Shown in pieces: positions 1 to 8,143 of a stretch of DNA of 64,000 bases. Position numbers and translations under genes: made by a program. How positions within the stretch are numbered: the stretch's first letter is position 1; every line of letters starts with the position of its first letter. Under the pieces are notes generated by a model. That model was not told the DNA's origin, did no database searches, and saw nothing but the letters and a program-made list of their open reading frames with translations. Source of the stretch: Desulfoluna sp942491485 (GTDB taxonomy: Bacteria; Desulfobacterota; Desulfobacteria; Desulfobacterales; Desulfolunaceae); assembly GCA_942491485.1 (NCBI GenBank), contig CALOAX010000012.1:194939-258938 (forward strand). The letters run 5' to 3'.

Positions 1-303
1 CCAGGCGCTGAAACCACCGCGATGATTTATCTGCCTGAAGGAACGGAGCCTAAAACGTACTTTAAATATGGCCGCACCCCCGATAATCATGTCGCTCATT
101 GGTATGAATTTACTTATGACGGGACAACCGGGGCCGAAATTAACGGCAACGTCATCACCCTGCATTTTGTGGATGGCAAACGGGGCGATAATGACCTGAT
201 TGAAAACGGCGTGGTCGTCGATCCGGGCGGGCCATCCTTTAGCGCAGATGATACCAAGCCCACAGGAGGCGGGGGCTGCTTCATCAACAGCCTGGCCCCA
301 TAA
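1..303 (+). CDS. C-terminal end of a choice-of-anchor U domain protein (partial)
   Basis: The frame is open from the first base, so the gene begins upstream and only about 100 C-terminal residues are seen. The segment reads as a beta-rich repeat with the stretch DNDLIENGVVVDPGGP, which I associate with the choice-of-anchor U domain of exported deltaproteobacterial proteins. It ends in a glycine run and a single cysteine (TGGGGCFINSLAP), typical of short C-terminal sorting tails. This suggests a large secreted or surface protein of unknown function. A clear terminator follows the stop. The family assignment is from memory of the motif; the role of the GGGGC tail is inferred. Confidence 0.6.
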   Translation, partial: PGAETTAMIYLPEGTEPKTYFKYGRTPDNHVAHWYEFTYDGTTGAEINGNVITLHFVDGKRGDNDLIENGVVVDPGGPSFSADDTKPTGGGGCFINSLAP

Positions 304-336
304 CCACAAGAAAAGGCAAGCACGACTAAAAACGAA

Positions 337-372
337 GGGCAGGGTTGCATGAACCCCCTGCCCTTTTTTTTT
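337..372 (+). terminator. Rho-independent terminator after the partial surface-protein gene
   Basis: An 8-bp perfect stem, GGGCAGGG with CCCTGCCC, encloses an 11-nt loop and is followed by nine T residues. It lies 34 bases after the stop codon of the upstream plus-strand gene. Confidence 0.9.
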
Positions 373-419
373 ACTTGAAACTGCCAGCTATCATTTATCT
401 GGAGGGGGGGCAAAATCCA

Positions 420-473
420 AATAACCTGTTTATTTAACTTTTCAAAAACTTGGCCCCAGGCAGAGACGCCAGG
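420..473. repeat. Degenerate copy of the mosaic intergenic repeat
   Basis: The stretch carrying ACTTTTCAAAAACTTGGCCCC followed by CAGGCAGAGACGCC is a worn copy of the module seen intact near 1.44, 16.0 and 33.4 kb. It separates the surface-protein terminator from the convergent DUF3786 gene. Confidence 0.5.
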
Positions 474-498
474 ATCAAGCATGAGCGACAAGGATTTC

Positions 499-1305
499 TC
501 AAATACTCCAGTGCCTTCTGGCTATTTTCTCAAACATCACCACAATCCCGGTGGCAACGGTGTAGACCAGATCGATGCCTGCGTTCATGTCGGCAGAAGA
601 GTCAAAGAACAAATGAAGGTCTGAATCCATCCCCTCCTCCGGCTTCCAGTAGCAGACAAGAATGGGCAACCTGGGAAGCGGCCAGAGCACAAGAGATATG
701 TCGGATTGAAACTGCCCCTCCATGGATTCACCGTTAAAAAGCTCGATCAGCTCTTCAAACAGACCGGTGTACCTGTCGGCAAGGGCCTTAAAGGGCACCT
801 CAGAACGCTGAACAAAGAGCCCATTTTTCTCTCGCCCCCCTTTCAGCTCGCGTAGCGGAACCCACTGCCCTGTCAGCTTTTCTCCTTTGCAGGCAAAAAT
901 GTATCCGAGAGCCGTCGAGGTGATCCACGGATTTATATGGATATCCGATGAGAGGTTTCCCTCCTCATCCACCCGAAGGGGTTTGCCGAAAATTCGGAGG
1001 GTCAGTTTGTTGTTTTCAAACACCCCGCCTACCCGCTCTGCTGTCGCGCTGAGATCTACAGAGGCCACTCTGGCCTTCAGGAGGTTGAGACGTTCTTCTC
1101 TCTGTTCGTCAACCGATGGGATTGCGGGCGCGGTAATGTGAGTATCAGGAATGGTATCGGGTTCAATATGCGGACAGAGTTCTAGTGTTTTCTGCCCCAG
1201 AAATACTTTGGATGCAAAGGCAAGGCAGGTGGTTTCGTTGCAGGCACGGCAGTTGGTCTTGGGCAGAAGCTTAAACAGTTCCATGGCATTGGCGAACGGA
1301 CTCAT
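499..1305 (-). CDS. DUF3786 protein with N-terminal putative Fe-S cluster domain
   Basis: The product has 268 residues. Residues 10-45 carry the pattern LLPKTNCRAC, then TTCLAFAS and a later LCPHI. This four-cysteine spacing (C-x2-C-x4-C-x16-C) matches the small Fe-S domain known from corrinoid Fe-S proteins (Pfam FeS, PF04060). The rest (about 75-268) is the DUF3786 region, whose function is unknown. I chose the ATG at 1305 because AAGGAGGG lies just upstream; the frame stays open further upstream but runs into a dispersed repeat. The next gene upstream on the same strand carries the same cysteine domain, so the two may sense or bind related ligands. A cytoplasmic location is inferred from the absence of a signal peptide. 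Confidence 0.8.
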   Translation of the reverse strand: MSPFANAMELFKLLPKTNCRACNETTCLAFASKVFLGQKTLELCPHIEPDTIPDTHITAPAIPSVDEQREERLNLLKARVASVDLSATAERVGGVFENNKLTLRIFGKPLRVDEEGNLSSDIHINPWITSTALGYIFACKGEKLTGQWVPLRELKGGREKNGLFVQRSEVPFKALADRYTGLFEELIELFNGESMEGQFQSDISLVLWPLPRLPILVCYWKPEEGMDSDLHLFFDSSADMNAGIDLVYTVATGIVVMFEKIARRHWSI

Positions 1306-1438
1306 GACACCCTCCTTAAATGGTGTTGATTTCATGGCAGAGGGACAGAACTCACCTGCACCTCTGCTCTTCCATAAAATGCATAGGAAAGACGCCATAA
1401 TAAAACATCCCCCATTTGGGGGAGATGCAAAAAAAAAT

Positions 1439-2015
1439 GCCTCCGGCGGCCCTGCCGGGGGCCAAACTTTTGAAAAGTTTGACAAACAGGCCTGAAGCTT
1501 TGTTCTTGGATGAATGTCACTGAAACGCGGATTTGATTTGCCCCGAGGAACGATCCGTCTTTGCTTGCGGAACGCCGTGACTTGGAGTCGAAACGCATCC
1601 GCAACTCGCTTTCTATGTATTTTTGCCTCGGTGGATTCGCCACCCTTGCCGCTGGAGGCATGATTTTTGTACAAGTAATTTTGTATGCGTTCCTTGACAG
1701 CAAAAACTTCCACACACCCGTTATCACATCCCAAGGAGAGACTCCTTCCCATCGTTATCACGTAAATGCCGCGGCGGAGCACGGCGCGCCCAAAAATCCA
1801 TGACTGTGAGGCTTTAAAGGGAGTAGGGCTCACCGAAAGAAAGCCCACACCGATAGGGATTTGACAACGGTCGGAGGGACGACACCCTCCCGGGCGCGCC
1901 GTGCTCCGTCGCGGCTTTTTTGTCGGGGCATCCCCCGACCCGAACCACTTTAGGAACGAGGGGCAAAGCGCATTTGCAACCTGCTTTCGAGATGGCAATC
2001 CTCGCCGACGGAGGC
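1439..2015. repeat. Composite mosaic repeat containing a 24-bp inverted repeat pair
   Basis: This gene-free gap starts with GCCTCCGGCGG and ends with a one-mismatch version of its complement. Inside are the hairpin module CAAACTTTTGAAAAGTTTG, a GAGGAACGAGGGGCAAAGCG module and a pair of 24-base arms at 1768-1791 and 1892-1915 that are inverted copies with one mismatch. The right arm is followed by six T residues. The roughly 100-base interior holds a further GGAGGG/CCCTCC hairpin. No convincing coding frame is present. Confidence 0.6.
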
Positions 2016-2088
2016 TATTCTGCTGCAGTTTGACCATAGAACACATGGTCGATTCACCTCGAAACCTTTGCACACTCTACAGGTTCAT

Positions 2089-2946
2089 TCAGATGATATT
2101 TCGGCGGGCAGCCCAGACAGCAGCCTGGGTGCGGTCACTGACACCCAGCTTGTTGAACAGGTTGATGACATGGCTTTTGACAGTATGGGGGCTGATCTGA
2201 AGCTCGGCAGAAACCTCGGGGTTGGTGAACCCTCTGCCCAGCAAAGTCAACACTTCGACCTCACGTTGGGTTAAAGCAGACATGAGAGAGGCATTGGCTT
2301 CATCCAGGGCCTGTGAACACCCTACAGTATCATCAGGGGGCTCGGGATGTCCTCCTGCCGAGTCACCGCCGTCCACATCAAAGGTCACGGATGCCACAGG
2401 GCTCCCTTTGGCATCAAGCACCGGGTAGGTCACCTGTTCATGCATGGGGGTGCCGATATGGGGGCACAGGGTGGGAACTGTTTTTTGCCTGGAGAGCATG
2501 GAGGCAAAGGCGAGGCAGGTGGAAAACCCGCACGCTTTGCAGTTTGAAAGCGGCAACAGCCTGAGGATATCTGGTACGGCGACTCTCTTGAACACTTTGT
2601 GCTTGGGAACGATGGACCCTCTCTTCTCCAGAATCTCATTGAGGTAATCCATGACCCTGTTTCTGAACTCACCGGCTTCCTGTCTATCTCTAAAAGGTGT
2701 GGCAATGCAGCGGGTTGGGTAGAGCACGCAGAAGACTCCGTCGAGTTCAAAACGGATCAGCAAGGGCGATTCGTGAAGTTCCGCCCCTTCTGCAACGGCA
2801 TTGATGTAAGGAAAGAGAAAGGCAAGATCGGTATCAAAGGAGAAGGCCGCCATAACCGAAGCACGCTTGATGGATCCGGGCTTGGCCATGGGGCCTTCAA
2901 GGCAGGTGTAAAATGCGTGGTATCCGATGCGTTCTGCTGTCAACAC
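2089..2946 (-). CDS. LuxR-type transcriptional regulator with internal Fe-S cluster motif
   Basis: The product has 285 residues. Residues 1-125 have no domain I recognise. Residues 128-165 contain LLPLSNCKACGFSTCLAFAS and, further on, LCPHIG, the same four-cysteine Fe-S pattern as in the neighbouring DUF3786 protein. Residues about 222-285 are a GerE/LuxR helix-turn-helix (LTQREVEVLTLLGRGFTNPEVS, then PHTVKSHVINLFNKLGV). The start is GTG at 2946 with AAGGAC seven bases upstream; the next TTG is an alternative. A DNA-binding output joined to a putative cluster suggests a redox, oxygen or cofactor-responsive regulator, which is inference. No receiver domain is present. Confidence 0.8.
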   Translation of the reverse strand: MLTAERIGYHAFYTCLEGPMAKPGSIKRASVMAAFSFDTDLAFLFPYINAVAEGAELHESPLLIRFELDGVFCVLYPTRCIATPFRDRQEAGEFRNRVMDYLNEILEKRGSIVPKHKVFKRVAVPDILRLLPLSNCKACGFSTCLAFASMLSRQKTVPTLCPHIGTPMHEQVTYPVLDAKGSPVASVTFDVDGGDSAGGHPEPPDDTVGCSQALDEANASLMSALTQREVEVLTLLGRGFTNPEVSAELQISPHTVKSHVINLFNKLGVSDRTQAAVWAARRNII

Positions 2947-3049
2947 AAACCGTCCTTGATAAAAACGACCAACGAATCCCTTAGCCTTCGGCGGGTCCCT
3001 TTAATAAAAATCAGCAAAAACAGGTCAAGGGTTCAGCCCGACGTTGAGG

Positions 3050-3120
3050 TAAACCACTGCACCTGTAACTCTGATGCCTTGGATATGGATGCACTCAACT
3101 CGTGAAATATCCGGGCTATA
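3050..3120. repeat. Fragment of the CCCGGATATTTCA-ended miniature element
   Basis: The stretch from GAGGTAAACCACTGC to TCGTGAAATATCCGGG matches one end of the fuller copies at 6.2 and 24.7 kb. Only one terminus is recognisable. It overlaps the last bases of the DUF6320 gene, so the stop region of that gene may derive from the insertion. Confidence 0.6.
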
Positions 3121-3841
3121 TGTGGAGTTTTTTTCTGATCTTGTCCCGCATTCTCTCCGGTAATTTTAAATAGAGGGCGAGAAGTCCAAGGGCAACTGTC
3201 ATAAGCGGGATAAACACAAGAACAGACCAGGACAAACCAACAACGCCACTTAACCTGTAATCGATAAGCATCTCTATGACCGGACAGACAAGGGCAACGC
3301 TGACACAAAGGTAGATAGGTATCACAACGTACTGGTTTTTGTGTTTAAACCGTTTGTAGAGTTTTACCACGGCGGCACAAACCAATACCACAAGTACAAT
3401 CAACGGAACAGCAAGGTTCCAAGCCCATGTCATCCGTCCGTCAACATAATCAAGCCCACAAACAAGAGCCGTGGACACAATGCCTGCAGAACAAATGGTC
3501 GTATAAATATCAGAGAGATACCAAAGAATAATCAAACTGTAAAACCATGCCGATACAACGCCAATCACGCTGTAATGAAAAGGCCTGCTTTGCATGTCAA
3601 GAAACGAATGAAGGAAGCCAAGGCAAATCAGCGCACTAATGATAATCAGGGTCAGGCTAAAGAAAATCTGATTCTTCATGCGCCTCAATTGGTTCTCGTA
3701 TATATTCAAGGGAATGGGAAATTTCTCGTCATTCCCCATTCGCCTTCCCCCAGAGTTAACAACAGGTATACCCTGTCGGCACAAAGGACAGTTTATTACG
3801 TTCGGCTCAACTTCTACTCCACACGCCGGACAATATGGCAT
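3116..3841 (-). CDS. DUF6320-type zinc-ribbon membrane protein
   Basis: The product has 241 residues. It opens with a zinc-ribbon (YCPACG at 3-8, then NCPLCRQG at 17-24), followed by about six hydrophobic segments between residues 60 and 225. In other genomes DUF6320 membrane proteins sit beside or are fused to alcohol acetyltransferase-like proteins, and here the acyltransferase ends three bases upstream, so the two are almost certainly co-expressed. The function is unknown; it may anchor or assist the acyltransferase at the membrane. The C-terminus runs into a dispersed repeat fragment, so the last few residues could be altered. Confidence 0.7.
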   Translation of the reverse strand: MPYCPACGVEVEPNVINCPLCRQGIPVVNSGGRRMGNDEKFPIPLNIYENQLRRMKNQIFFSLTLIIISALICLGFLHSFLDMQSRPFHYSVIGVVSAWFYSLIILWYLSDIYTTICSAGIVSTALVCGLDYVDGRMTWAWNLAVPLIVLVVLVCAAVVKLYKRFKHKNQYVVIPIYLCVSVALVCPVIEMLIDYRLSGVVGLSWSVLVFIPLMTVALGLLALYLKLPERMRDKIRKKLHI

Positions 3842-3844
3842 CGA

Positions 3845-5173
3845 CTACTCCATTCGGGCAGCAAGGGGCATGGTGCTCTCTTCTCTTGCTGCCGGATAAT
3901 TGGTTTCTATCTTAACGCGAACCCCCATTTTCCTCAGCTTGCTGAAAAAAATACGTTCAATTGATTTTTCTTCTGTGAGGCTTCCGAAGGTCACGTAAGC
4001 ATTTCCCTTGTATGAAATGACCCCGACCTTAATAACGTTTGCCTGCCCCGGCGGAGGGTAAAACTCAAATCGTTCAACTTGGGACGCCAAGCCGTCTGGC
4101 AACGTCAGATTGCCCAGGTTAGATATGCTGCTCGTGTTGTTTTTTTCGCCAAACTCCCTGAAAATGAGTTGTGTCACCATTTTTTTTACGTACAACGGCA
4201 TGAATCGTACCAGAAATGCCCTTTCGGCTTTGACATTCCGACATATAAGCGCTCTCAGATACTTGCGGTTCACCATCAGTCCCATGGAGTGCTTGATATG
4301 CGAGACAATCTCTTCAAACGCGTAGTGACCAAGCCTGAAATCAATGCACGGAGAGATGCTGACAAAAAAATTACGCATGGTCTCGGAAGGGAAAAGCCGT
4401 CGTAAATTGACAGGAACATTCAGCACGACTGGGAGCGGGCACTTCTCCTCGCTTTCCCTTATATACTGCTGGACTGAATCAAAATAGAGGGCGGTAAAAA
4501 ATTGCGTAATTGTGGCCGAATGCTTCTTTGAAAGGGCCAACACGTCATCTGCGTTCATGATACCGGTCACAATTCCATATTCCCCTTTGGGAAGGAGTTC
4601 AAAGGGAAGGAGGTAAGCCCGGCTTACCTGTTGGGGCTGAGGTATGTGAGGTTGGTAGTACCTGTGAAAGGCATCTTCAAACTCGCGTGGGCCTGGTTCA
4701 TCCTTTGGTTGAAAAAACGATCCATCCCTTACAAATGCCCCTCCCCGCAGACGAACGTATTCTCCCACGAGAGATTTTAGAAACATCAGCCCACCGGTTC
4801 CGTCTGTCACGCTATGAGATATCTCAAGGCTGATTCTCTTGTCAAAATACAAAACCCGAAAGGGAAACACGCCTCGTTTCTTGTACAGGAGGAACATGCA
4901 TGGGAAAAACACCTCCTTTTGCACACGAGGGGTCTCTTTACACGCCTCATAATAGTACCAGAAAAGCCCACGTTTGAGGGTTACCTGAAAATATGGAAAC
5001 CGTTTGATGATGTTGTCCAGGGCGTTCTGAAGGAGACGGCTGTCGACAGGTTCGTACAAGGTGGCTGAAACCCTGAACACCGTCGATATTCGCGTCGACG
5101 TGATGGATGGATACAACTTGCCCGCATTGTCCAGGCGATACCACGGCTTGTTAACATCGGATTCTTTTGTCAC
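3845..5173 (-). CDS. Condensation/alcohol-acetyltransferase-like acyltransferase
   Basis: The product has 442 residues, belonging to the CoA-dependent acyltransferase (condensation/alcohol acetyltransferase) superfamily. The catalytic signature is HSVTDGTGG (H-x3-DG), around residue 118, at the expected distance from the N-terminus. The substrate cannot be told; relatives transfer acyl groups to alcohols or lipids. The start is GTG at 5173 with a weak GGTAG upstream. The DUF6320 membrane protein follows after a 3-base gap, consistent with a two-gene lipid or ester-forming unit. I see no carrier-protein or adenylation domain nearby, so peptide synthesis is unlikely. Confidence 0.75.
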   Translation of the reverse strand: MTKESDVNKPWYRLDNAGKLYPSITSTRISTVFRVSATLYEPVDSRLLQNALDNIIKRFPYFQVTLKRGLFWYYYEACKETPRVQKEVFFPCMFLLYKKRGVFPFRVLYFDKRISLEISHSVTDGTGGLMFLKSLVGEYVRLRGGAFVRDGSFFQPKDEPGPREFEDAFHRYYQPHIPQPQQVSRAYLLPFELLPKGEYGIVTGIMNADDVLALSKKHSATITQFFTALYFDSVQQYIRESEEKCPLPVVLNVPVNLRRLFPSETMRNFFVSISPCIDFRLGHYAFEEIVSHIKHSMGLMVNRKYLRALICRNVKAERAFLVRFMPLYVKKMVTQLIFREFGEKNNTSSISNLGNLTLPDGLASQVERFEFYPPPGQANVIKVGVISYKGNAYVTFGSLTEEKSIERIFFSKLRKMGVRVKIETNYPAAREESTMPLAARME

Positions 5174-5378
5174 ATTGCTACCAAAATAAAAAGGCTCATG
5201 GGAAAACGAAGGATAAACATCTATTGCTTTAAGGTTCGAGAGTCATTAACCGGTGAGACGTCATCAGGACCAGGATGTTCAGGCTCAATCCGACGGATTC
5301 CTGCATGTTTCCCGAGGCAATGCCGACCTGAGTTGAGATGTTTATGTCGATCTAAAATGGTCTTTGGGGTGCCCCCCA

Positions 5379-5822
5379 TTACCCCCAAGACTGAATCTCA
5401 ATGATATTTCCCTCGGGGTCCCGGAAGTAAACGAATTTCAAAACCCCCACGTTGTCAATCACCCTTTCGGTCACCTGCCCCAGCATCGAGGCGCCGTGCT
5501 CAAGGGCTGCGGCAAGGGTTGCATCCACATCGTCCACCTCAAAGGCGATGTGGGCGAACCCGGTGTGGTTGGGCATGATGTTGCCTGAGTCATGGGTCTC
5601 TTCGTAGGTGAAGATCTCGAGGGTCGGGGCGTTTTCCCCGTGACCGGGAAGAAGAAGGTGGACACCGGCAAGCTTGGCCCCGGTCAGCCCCGTGGCCCTG
5701 TCCAGCCAGTCACCGGAGAGGTTCCGTTCCGGTGGTTTTATCGTGCAGTCAAAAACGTTGATGTAAAACTCCGATAATTCCTTCCAGTCTCGTGCGGCAA
5801 TATTCGTGTGGGCAAATCGCAT
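5379..5822 (-). CDS. VOC-family (glyoxalase/dioxygenase fold) protein
   Basis: The product has 147 residues and shows the paired beta-alpha-beta-beta-beta modules of the vicinal oxygen chelate family. The N-terminal module begins RFAHTNIAARDWKELSEFY and the C-terminal one has GFAHIAFEVDDVDAT followed by FRDPEGNIIEIQSW, the usual ending with a metal-binding glutamate. Candidate metal ligands are His5, the second-module His and the final Glu. The reaction cannot be assigned. The start ATG has AGGAAA upstream. The downstream minus-strand neighbour (acyltransferase) starts about 200 bases away, so it is probably a separate transcription unit. Confidence 0.8.
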   Translation of the reverse strand: MRFAHTNIAARDWKELSEFYINVFDCTIKPPERNLSGDWLDRATGLTGAKLAGVHLLLPGHGENAPTLEIFTYEETHDSGNIMPNHTGFAHIAFEVDDVDATLAAALEHGASMLGQVTERVIDNVGVLKFVYFRDPEGNIIEIQSWG

Positions 5823-5939
5823 TTGATTTCCTATGAATTTAAGTCAGGGGTGATTCATACTCACAAAAAATATCATATACACCATGAAGAGCATCAGGGA
5901 AACGACGGAAAAAAGAGGAATTAGAAACTCAATTCATCT

Positions 5940-6682
5940 TTATAATATCCCATAAACGACATGATCGTTGTATCGATCATAGACTTTTTCAGCGCGGCGT
6001 ATGGTCCCTTCATTTGTAAATCCCAGTCGTTCAGGAATGGCTCTGCTCTTGCTGTTTTTCACAGCACACCTGATCTCGATTTTTTGCATGGGCCAATGCT
6101 TAAAGCCCAGGCGAATTAAATCCTTCACCGCCTCGGTCATGATCCCCTTCCCGGTATACTCTTGTCCCAGCCAATAACCAAGGTGCCCAATCCCATTGGC
6201 CTGATCGATCAGGTTATACCCTATCCCGAATATTTCATGAGAAAGTGAAACGATGGCTGCTGTGAAAGATTAAGGCATTTCAAAAATGCAACATGTCATT
6301 CACGGTTTCCTGCTCGATTTTCTCACCCTTCGGGCGAGCCGAGCACCCCCATCTTCTGCGTTATCAGAGCATTGAGGTAAACCACTGCAGCTCTGATGCC
6401 TTGAATATGGGGGCACTCAACTCGTGAAATATCCGGGATAAGACCCCTGCAATGCGCCCCTGGTAAAAGACCGGTTCATGCAACGCCTCGGCCATGGCAA
6501 AGCGAGACAATTGACGTTCAAGGAAAGCCCTGGTGTCCTCTGGTTTTTGAATTGCATCGAGCCAGGGCAACCATGCCTTGAGGTACTCGCGGTTATTGTC
6601 TGTTCAGTTGAAACAATTCATCAGCAAACTGCGGCACAGAGAGCCTGACTTGTCTCGGCTCATTTATCTGCCGATAAAACAT
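5940..6682 (-). pseudogene. RimJ/RimL-type GNAT acetyltransferase interrupted by a miniature element
   Basis: Three pieces join into one GNAT protein. The N-terminus (from ATG at 6682) reads MFYRQINEPRQVRLSVPQ to FADELFQL. A single extra base then shifts the frame into TDNNREYLKAWLPWLD and on to FYQGRIAGV near 6450. After the inserted element at 6222-6440 the frame resumes as IGYNLIDQANGIGHLGYWLG, then YTGKGIMTEAV and the usual ending with NDHVVYGIL. The acetyl-CoA loop and the RAIPERLGF motif are all present in the downstream part. The gene was therefore a protein or small-molecule N-acetyltransferase, now inactive. No Shine-Dalgarno is evident at the start. Confidence 0.85.
6222..6440. mobile_element. 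Miniature inverted-repeat element inside the GNAT gene
   Basis: A 219-base element is bounded by TATCCCGAATATTTCATGA on the left and TCGTGAAATATCCGGGATA on the right, which are near-perfect inverted repeats. It has no transposase. The interior shares the AACCACTGCAGCTCTGATG and GCTCTGATAACGC-type segments with the copy at 24.7 kb, which lies in the opposite orientation. It sits between the AGV and IGYN codons of the acetyltransferase. Terminal repeats of this kind make me think of IS1380-group elements, but that is only a recollection. Confidence 0.8.
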
Positions 6683-6744
6683 GATGATGGAGGTACTTTC
6701 AATACGTTTATATGGTCAACAGAATGATGAACAGCCTTTACCTG

Positions 6745-7644
6745 TCAAAGCCCGTACACTTGCCTTGGGGCAAGGTACTCCGGAAATTTGTCGATAAGGG
6801 CGCGACGCACAAGATAGCAGAAATGGCATTCATCCACGTATCCTTCTTCATCCGGCATTACCTGATATTGCTTCGCCAGCAAATGCGGGCCACCCTGGGC
6901 AAGGGGTCCGCTGATGGGGTGGGTGCGGGCGTCATATTCCTTCACAAGCTCAGAGAGCGGGCGTTGCCACATGTTGCCCATGCTCACGCCCTGGCACAGG
7001 TGAACCTGTCCATAGCTGTCCACGTGGACCCTTGATGGCGTTACCAGCTCTTCATGCGGGCATGTGATGAGTTCATAAGCGGGCCTTCGGGGCAAACCGG
7101 CTGTGAGTTTGTCAACAGCCCGCCCCTTGAACATCGCTCCTCCTCCAATGACTGGGGCGCCTTTGTCCTGGCCTTCTCCAGGCTTTGATTCCACAAATGG
7201 CTTTTCAATACAGATAGACGCCGTCGGGATGCCAAGCCGTTCAGCTGCAGCCAGCCCTCGCTTGGCAGGGCTCTCCCCTTCCCCGTAATGAAACGAATCA
7301 TTGCTGATGCTGAGGGTGCTCACCCCAAGCTCCGAAAGGGGCCGAAACCAGATGTCAGCATCCTCTTCGGAGACAGCTCCGTAGGCATTTGTGACGACCC
7401 CGACCTTAAACCCCATGCCTCGCGCAAGCCGAATCCCCTCGATTAAGGATGGATAAAAAAGAAAGGGTTCTCCCCCTTCAAAGTAAATCCACTCAACGGA
7501 CCCTATTTTACGAGCCTCACCAAGTACCGAACGAATCTGCGCCAATGTCATGGTGCCATGGGCGCCAGGGCCTGAGTAAAGGAAACAGTGGTCGCACTCA
7601 AGGTTGCACGTGTATGTCATGAGAATGTGGATTCCCGTTATCAT
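6745..7644 (-). CDS. Radical SAM protein
   Basis: The product has 299 residues. The cluster motif C-x3-C-x2-C is at C13, C17 and C20 (YTCNLECDHCF), followed by the GGEP motif (IYFEGGEPFLF) and a TIM-barrel-like pattern. The C-terminal third has further cysteines (LITCPHEELV, VHLCQGVSMGN and ECHFCYLV), so a SPASM-like auxiliary cluster is possible. The substrate is unknown and no peptide precursor or maturase partner is visible in the flanking genes. The start ATG at 7644 follows a plausible GGAGGG. The gene stands alone between a pseudogene and a short hypothetical gene. Confidence 0.85.
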   Translation of the reverse strand: MITGIHILMTYTCNLECDHCFLYSGPGAHGTMTLAQIRSVLGEARKIGSVEWIYFEGGEPFLFYPSLIEGIRLARGMGFKVGVVTNAYGAVSEEDADIWFRPLSELGVSTLSISNDSFHYGEGESPAKRGLAAAERLGIPTASICIEKPFVESKPGEGQDKGAPVIGGGAMFKGRAVDKLTAGLPRRPAYELITCPHEELVTPSRVHVDSYGQVHLCQGVSMGNMWQRPLSELVKEYDARTHPISGPLAQGGPHLLAKQYQVMPDEEGYVDECHFCYLVRRALIDKFPEYLAPRQVYGL

Positions 7645-7696
7645 GCCCTTCCCTCCCCCTTTTCACAGTATTGATGAGTGATGATACGGCACTTAG

Positions 7697-7773
7697 CCCG
7701 GATATTTCACAGTAACTATCAGTAATAATAAATTGTTGCATTGATCTAATTATTTTTTCATGAAATATCCGGG
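7697..7773. mobile_element. Short 77-base copy of the miniature element with TTAG duplication
   Basis: The termini are CCCGGATATTTCA and TGAAATATCCGGG, and the element is flanked on both sides by TTAG (7693-7696 and 7774-7777), an apparent 4-base target duplication. The interior is AT-rich and non-coding. The right TTAG supplies the stop codon of the adjoining minus-strand gene, so the insertion landed at that stop without harming the protein. Confidence 0.85.
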
Positions 7774-8109
7774 TTAGGTCTCGACGACGCTGCACTTCGT
7801 CTTCAAGACGTCCAACACATCGCGTGAACGTTCCACTGTAAATCCCACGCGCCACCATTTGTTTTTTTGGATTAACACAAATATTTTATCCCTTGAGGAG
7901 CGGGCATCGGGGGGAAACCAGGTCCGAAAATCCCCTGTGCCGTAATAGCGATATTTGCCGTTTCGTAATGACGGGACCTTAACAAGAAGGCGGTCGACAT
8001 CCTTGAAGTGGACCCGCTTGTTGCCAAAGGGATAGTAATAGTTCAAAAACAGGATTGAATCCTCTGAAATCTCAACCAGGGTGTCACGATACAACAAAGA
8101 CGCGATCAT
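7774..8109 (-). CDS. Short protein of unknown function, possibly PH-like
   Basis: The product has 111 residues, no signal peptide and no membrane segment. It alternates short beta-like stretches (DTLVEISEDSILFLNYYYP, HFKDVDRLLVKVP, KIFVLIQKNKWWRVGFTV) and ends in a helix-like tail, a layout that recalls bacterial PH-like domains. I cannot name the family. Its stop codon lies in the duplicated TTAG next to a miniature element. Two small membrane-protein genes precede it on the same strand within about 1 kb and could form a loose operon. Confidence 0.55.
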   Translation of the reverse strand: MIASLLYRDTLVEISEDSILFLNYYYPFGNKRVHFKDVDRLLVKVPSLRNGKYRYYGTGDFRTWFPPDARSSRDKIFVLIQKNKWWRVGFTVERSRDVLDVLKTKCSVVET

Positions 8110-8143
8110 CGCTTTCTCCCCCCAAAACAGGTTATCAAAAAGC

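Noticed and set aside
1306..2073. Upstream extension of the DUF3786 reading frame to a 524-residue protein
   Set aside because: The extra sequence is the translation of a dispersed repeat, lacks protein-like composition, and a strong ribosome-binding site marks the ATG at 1305.
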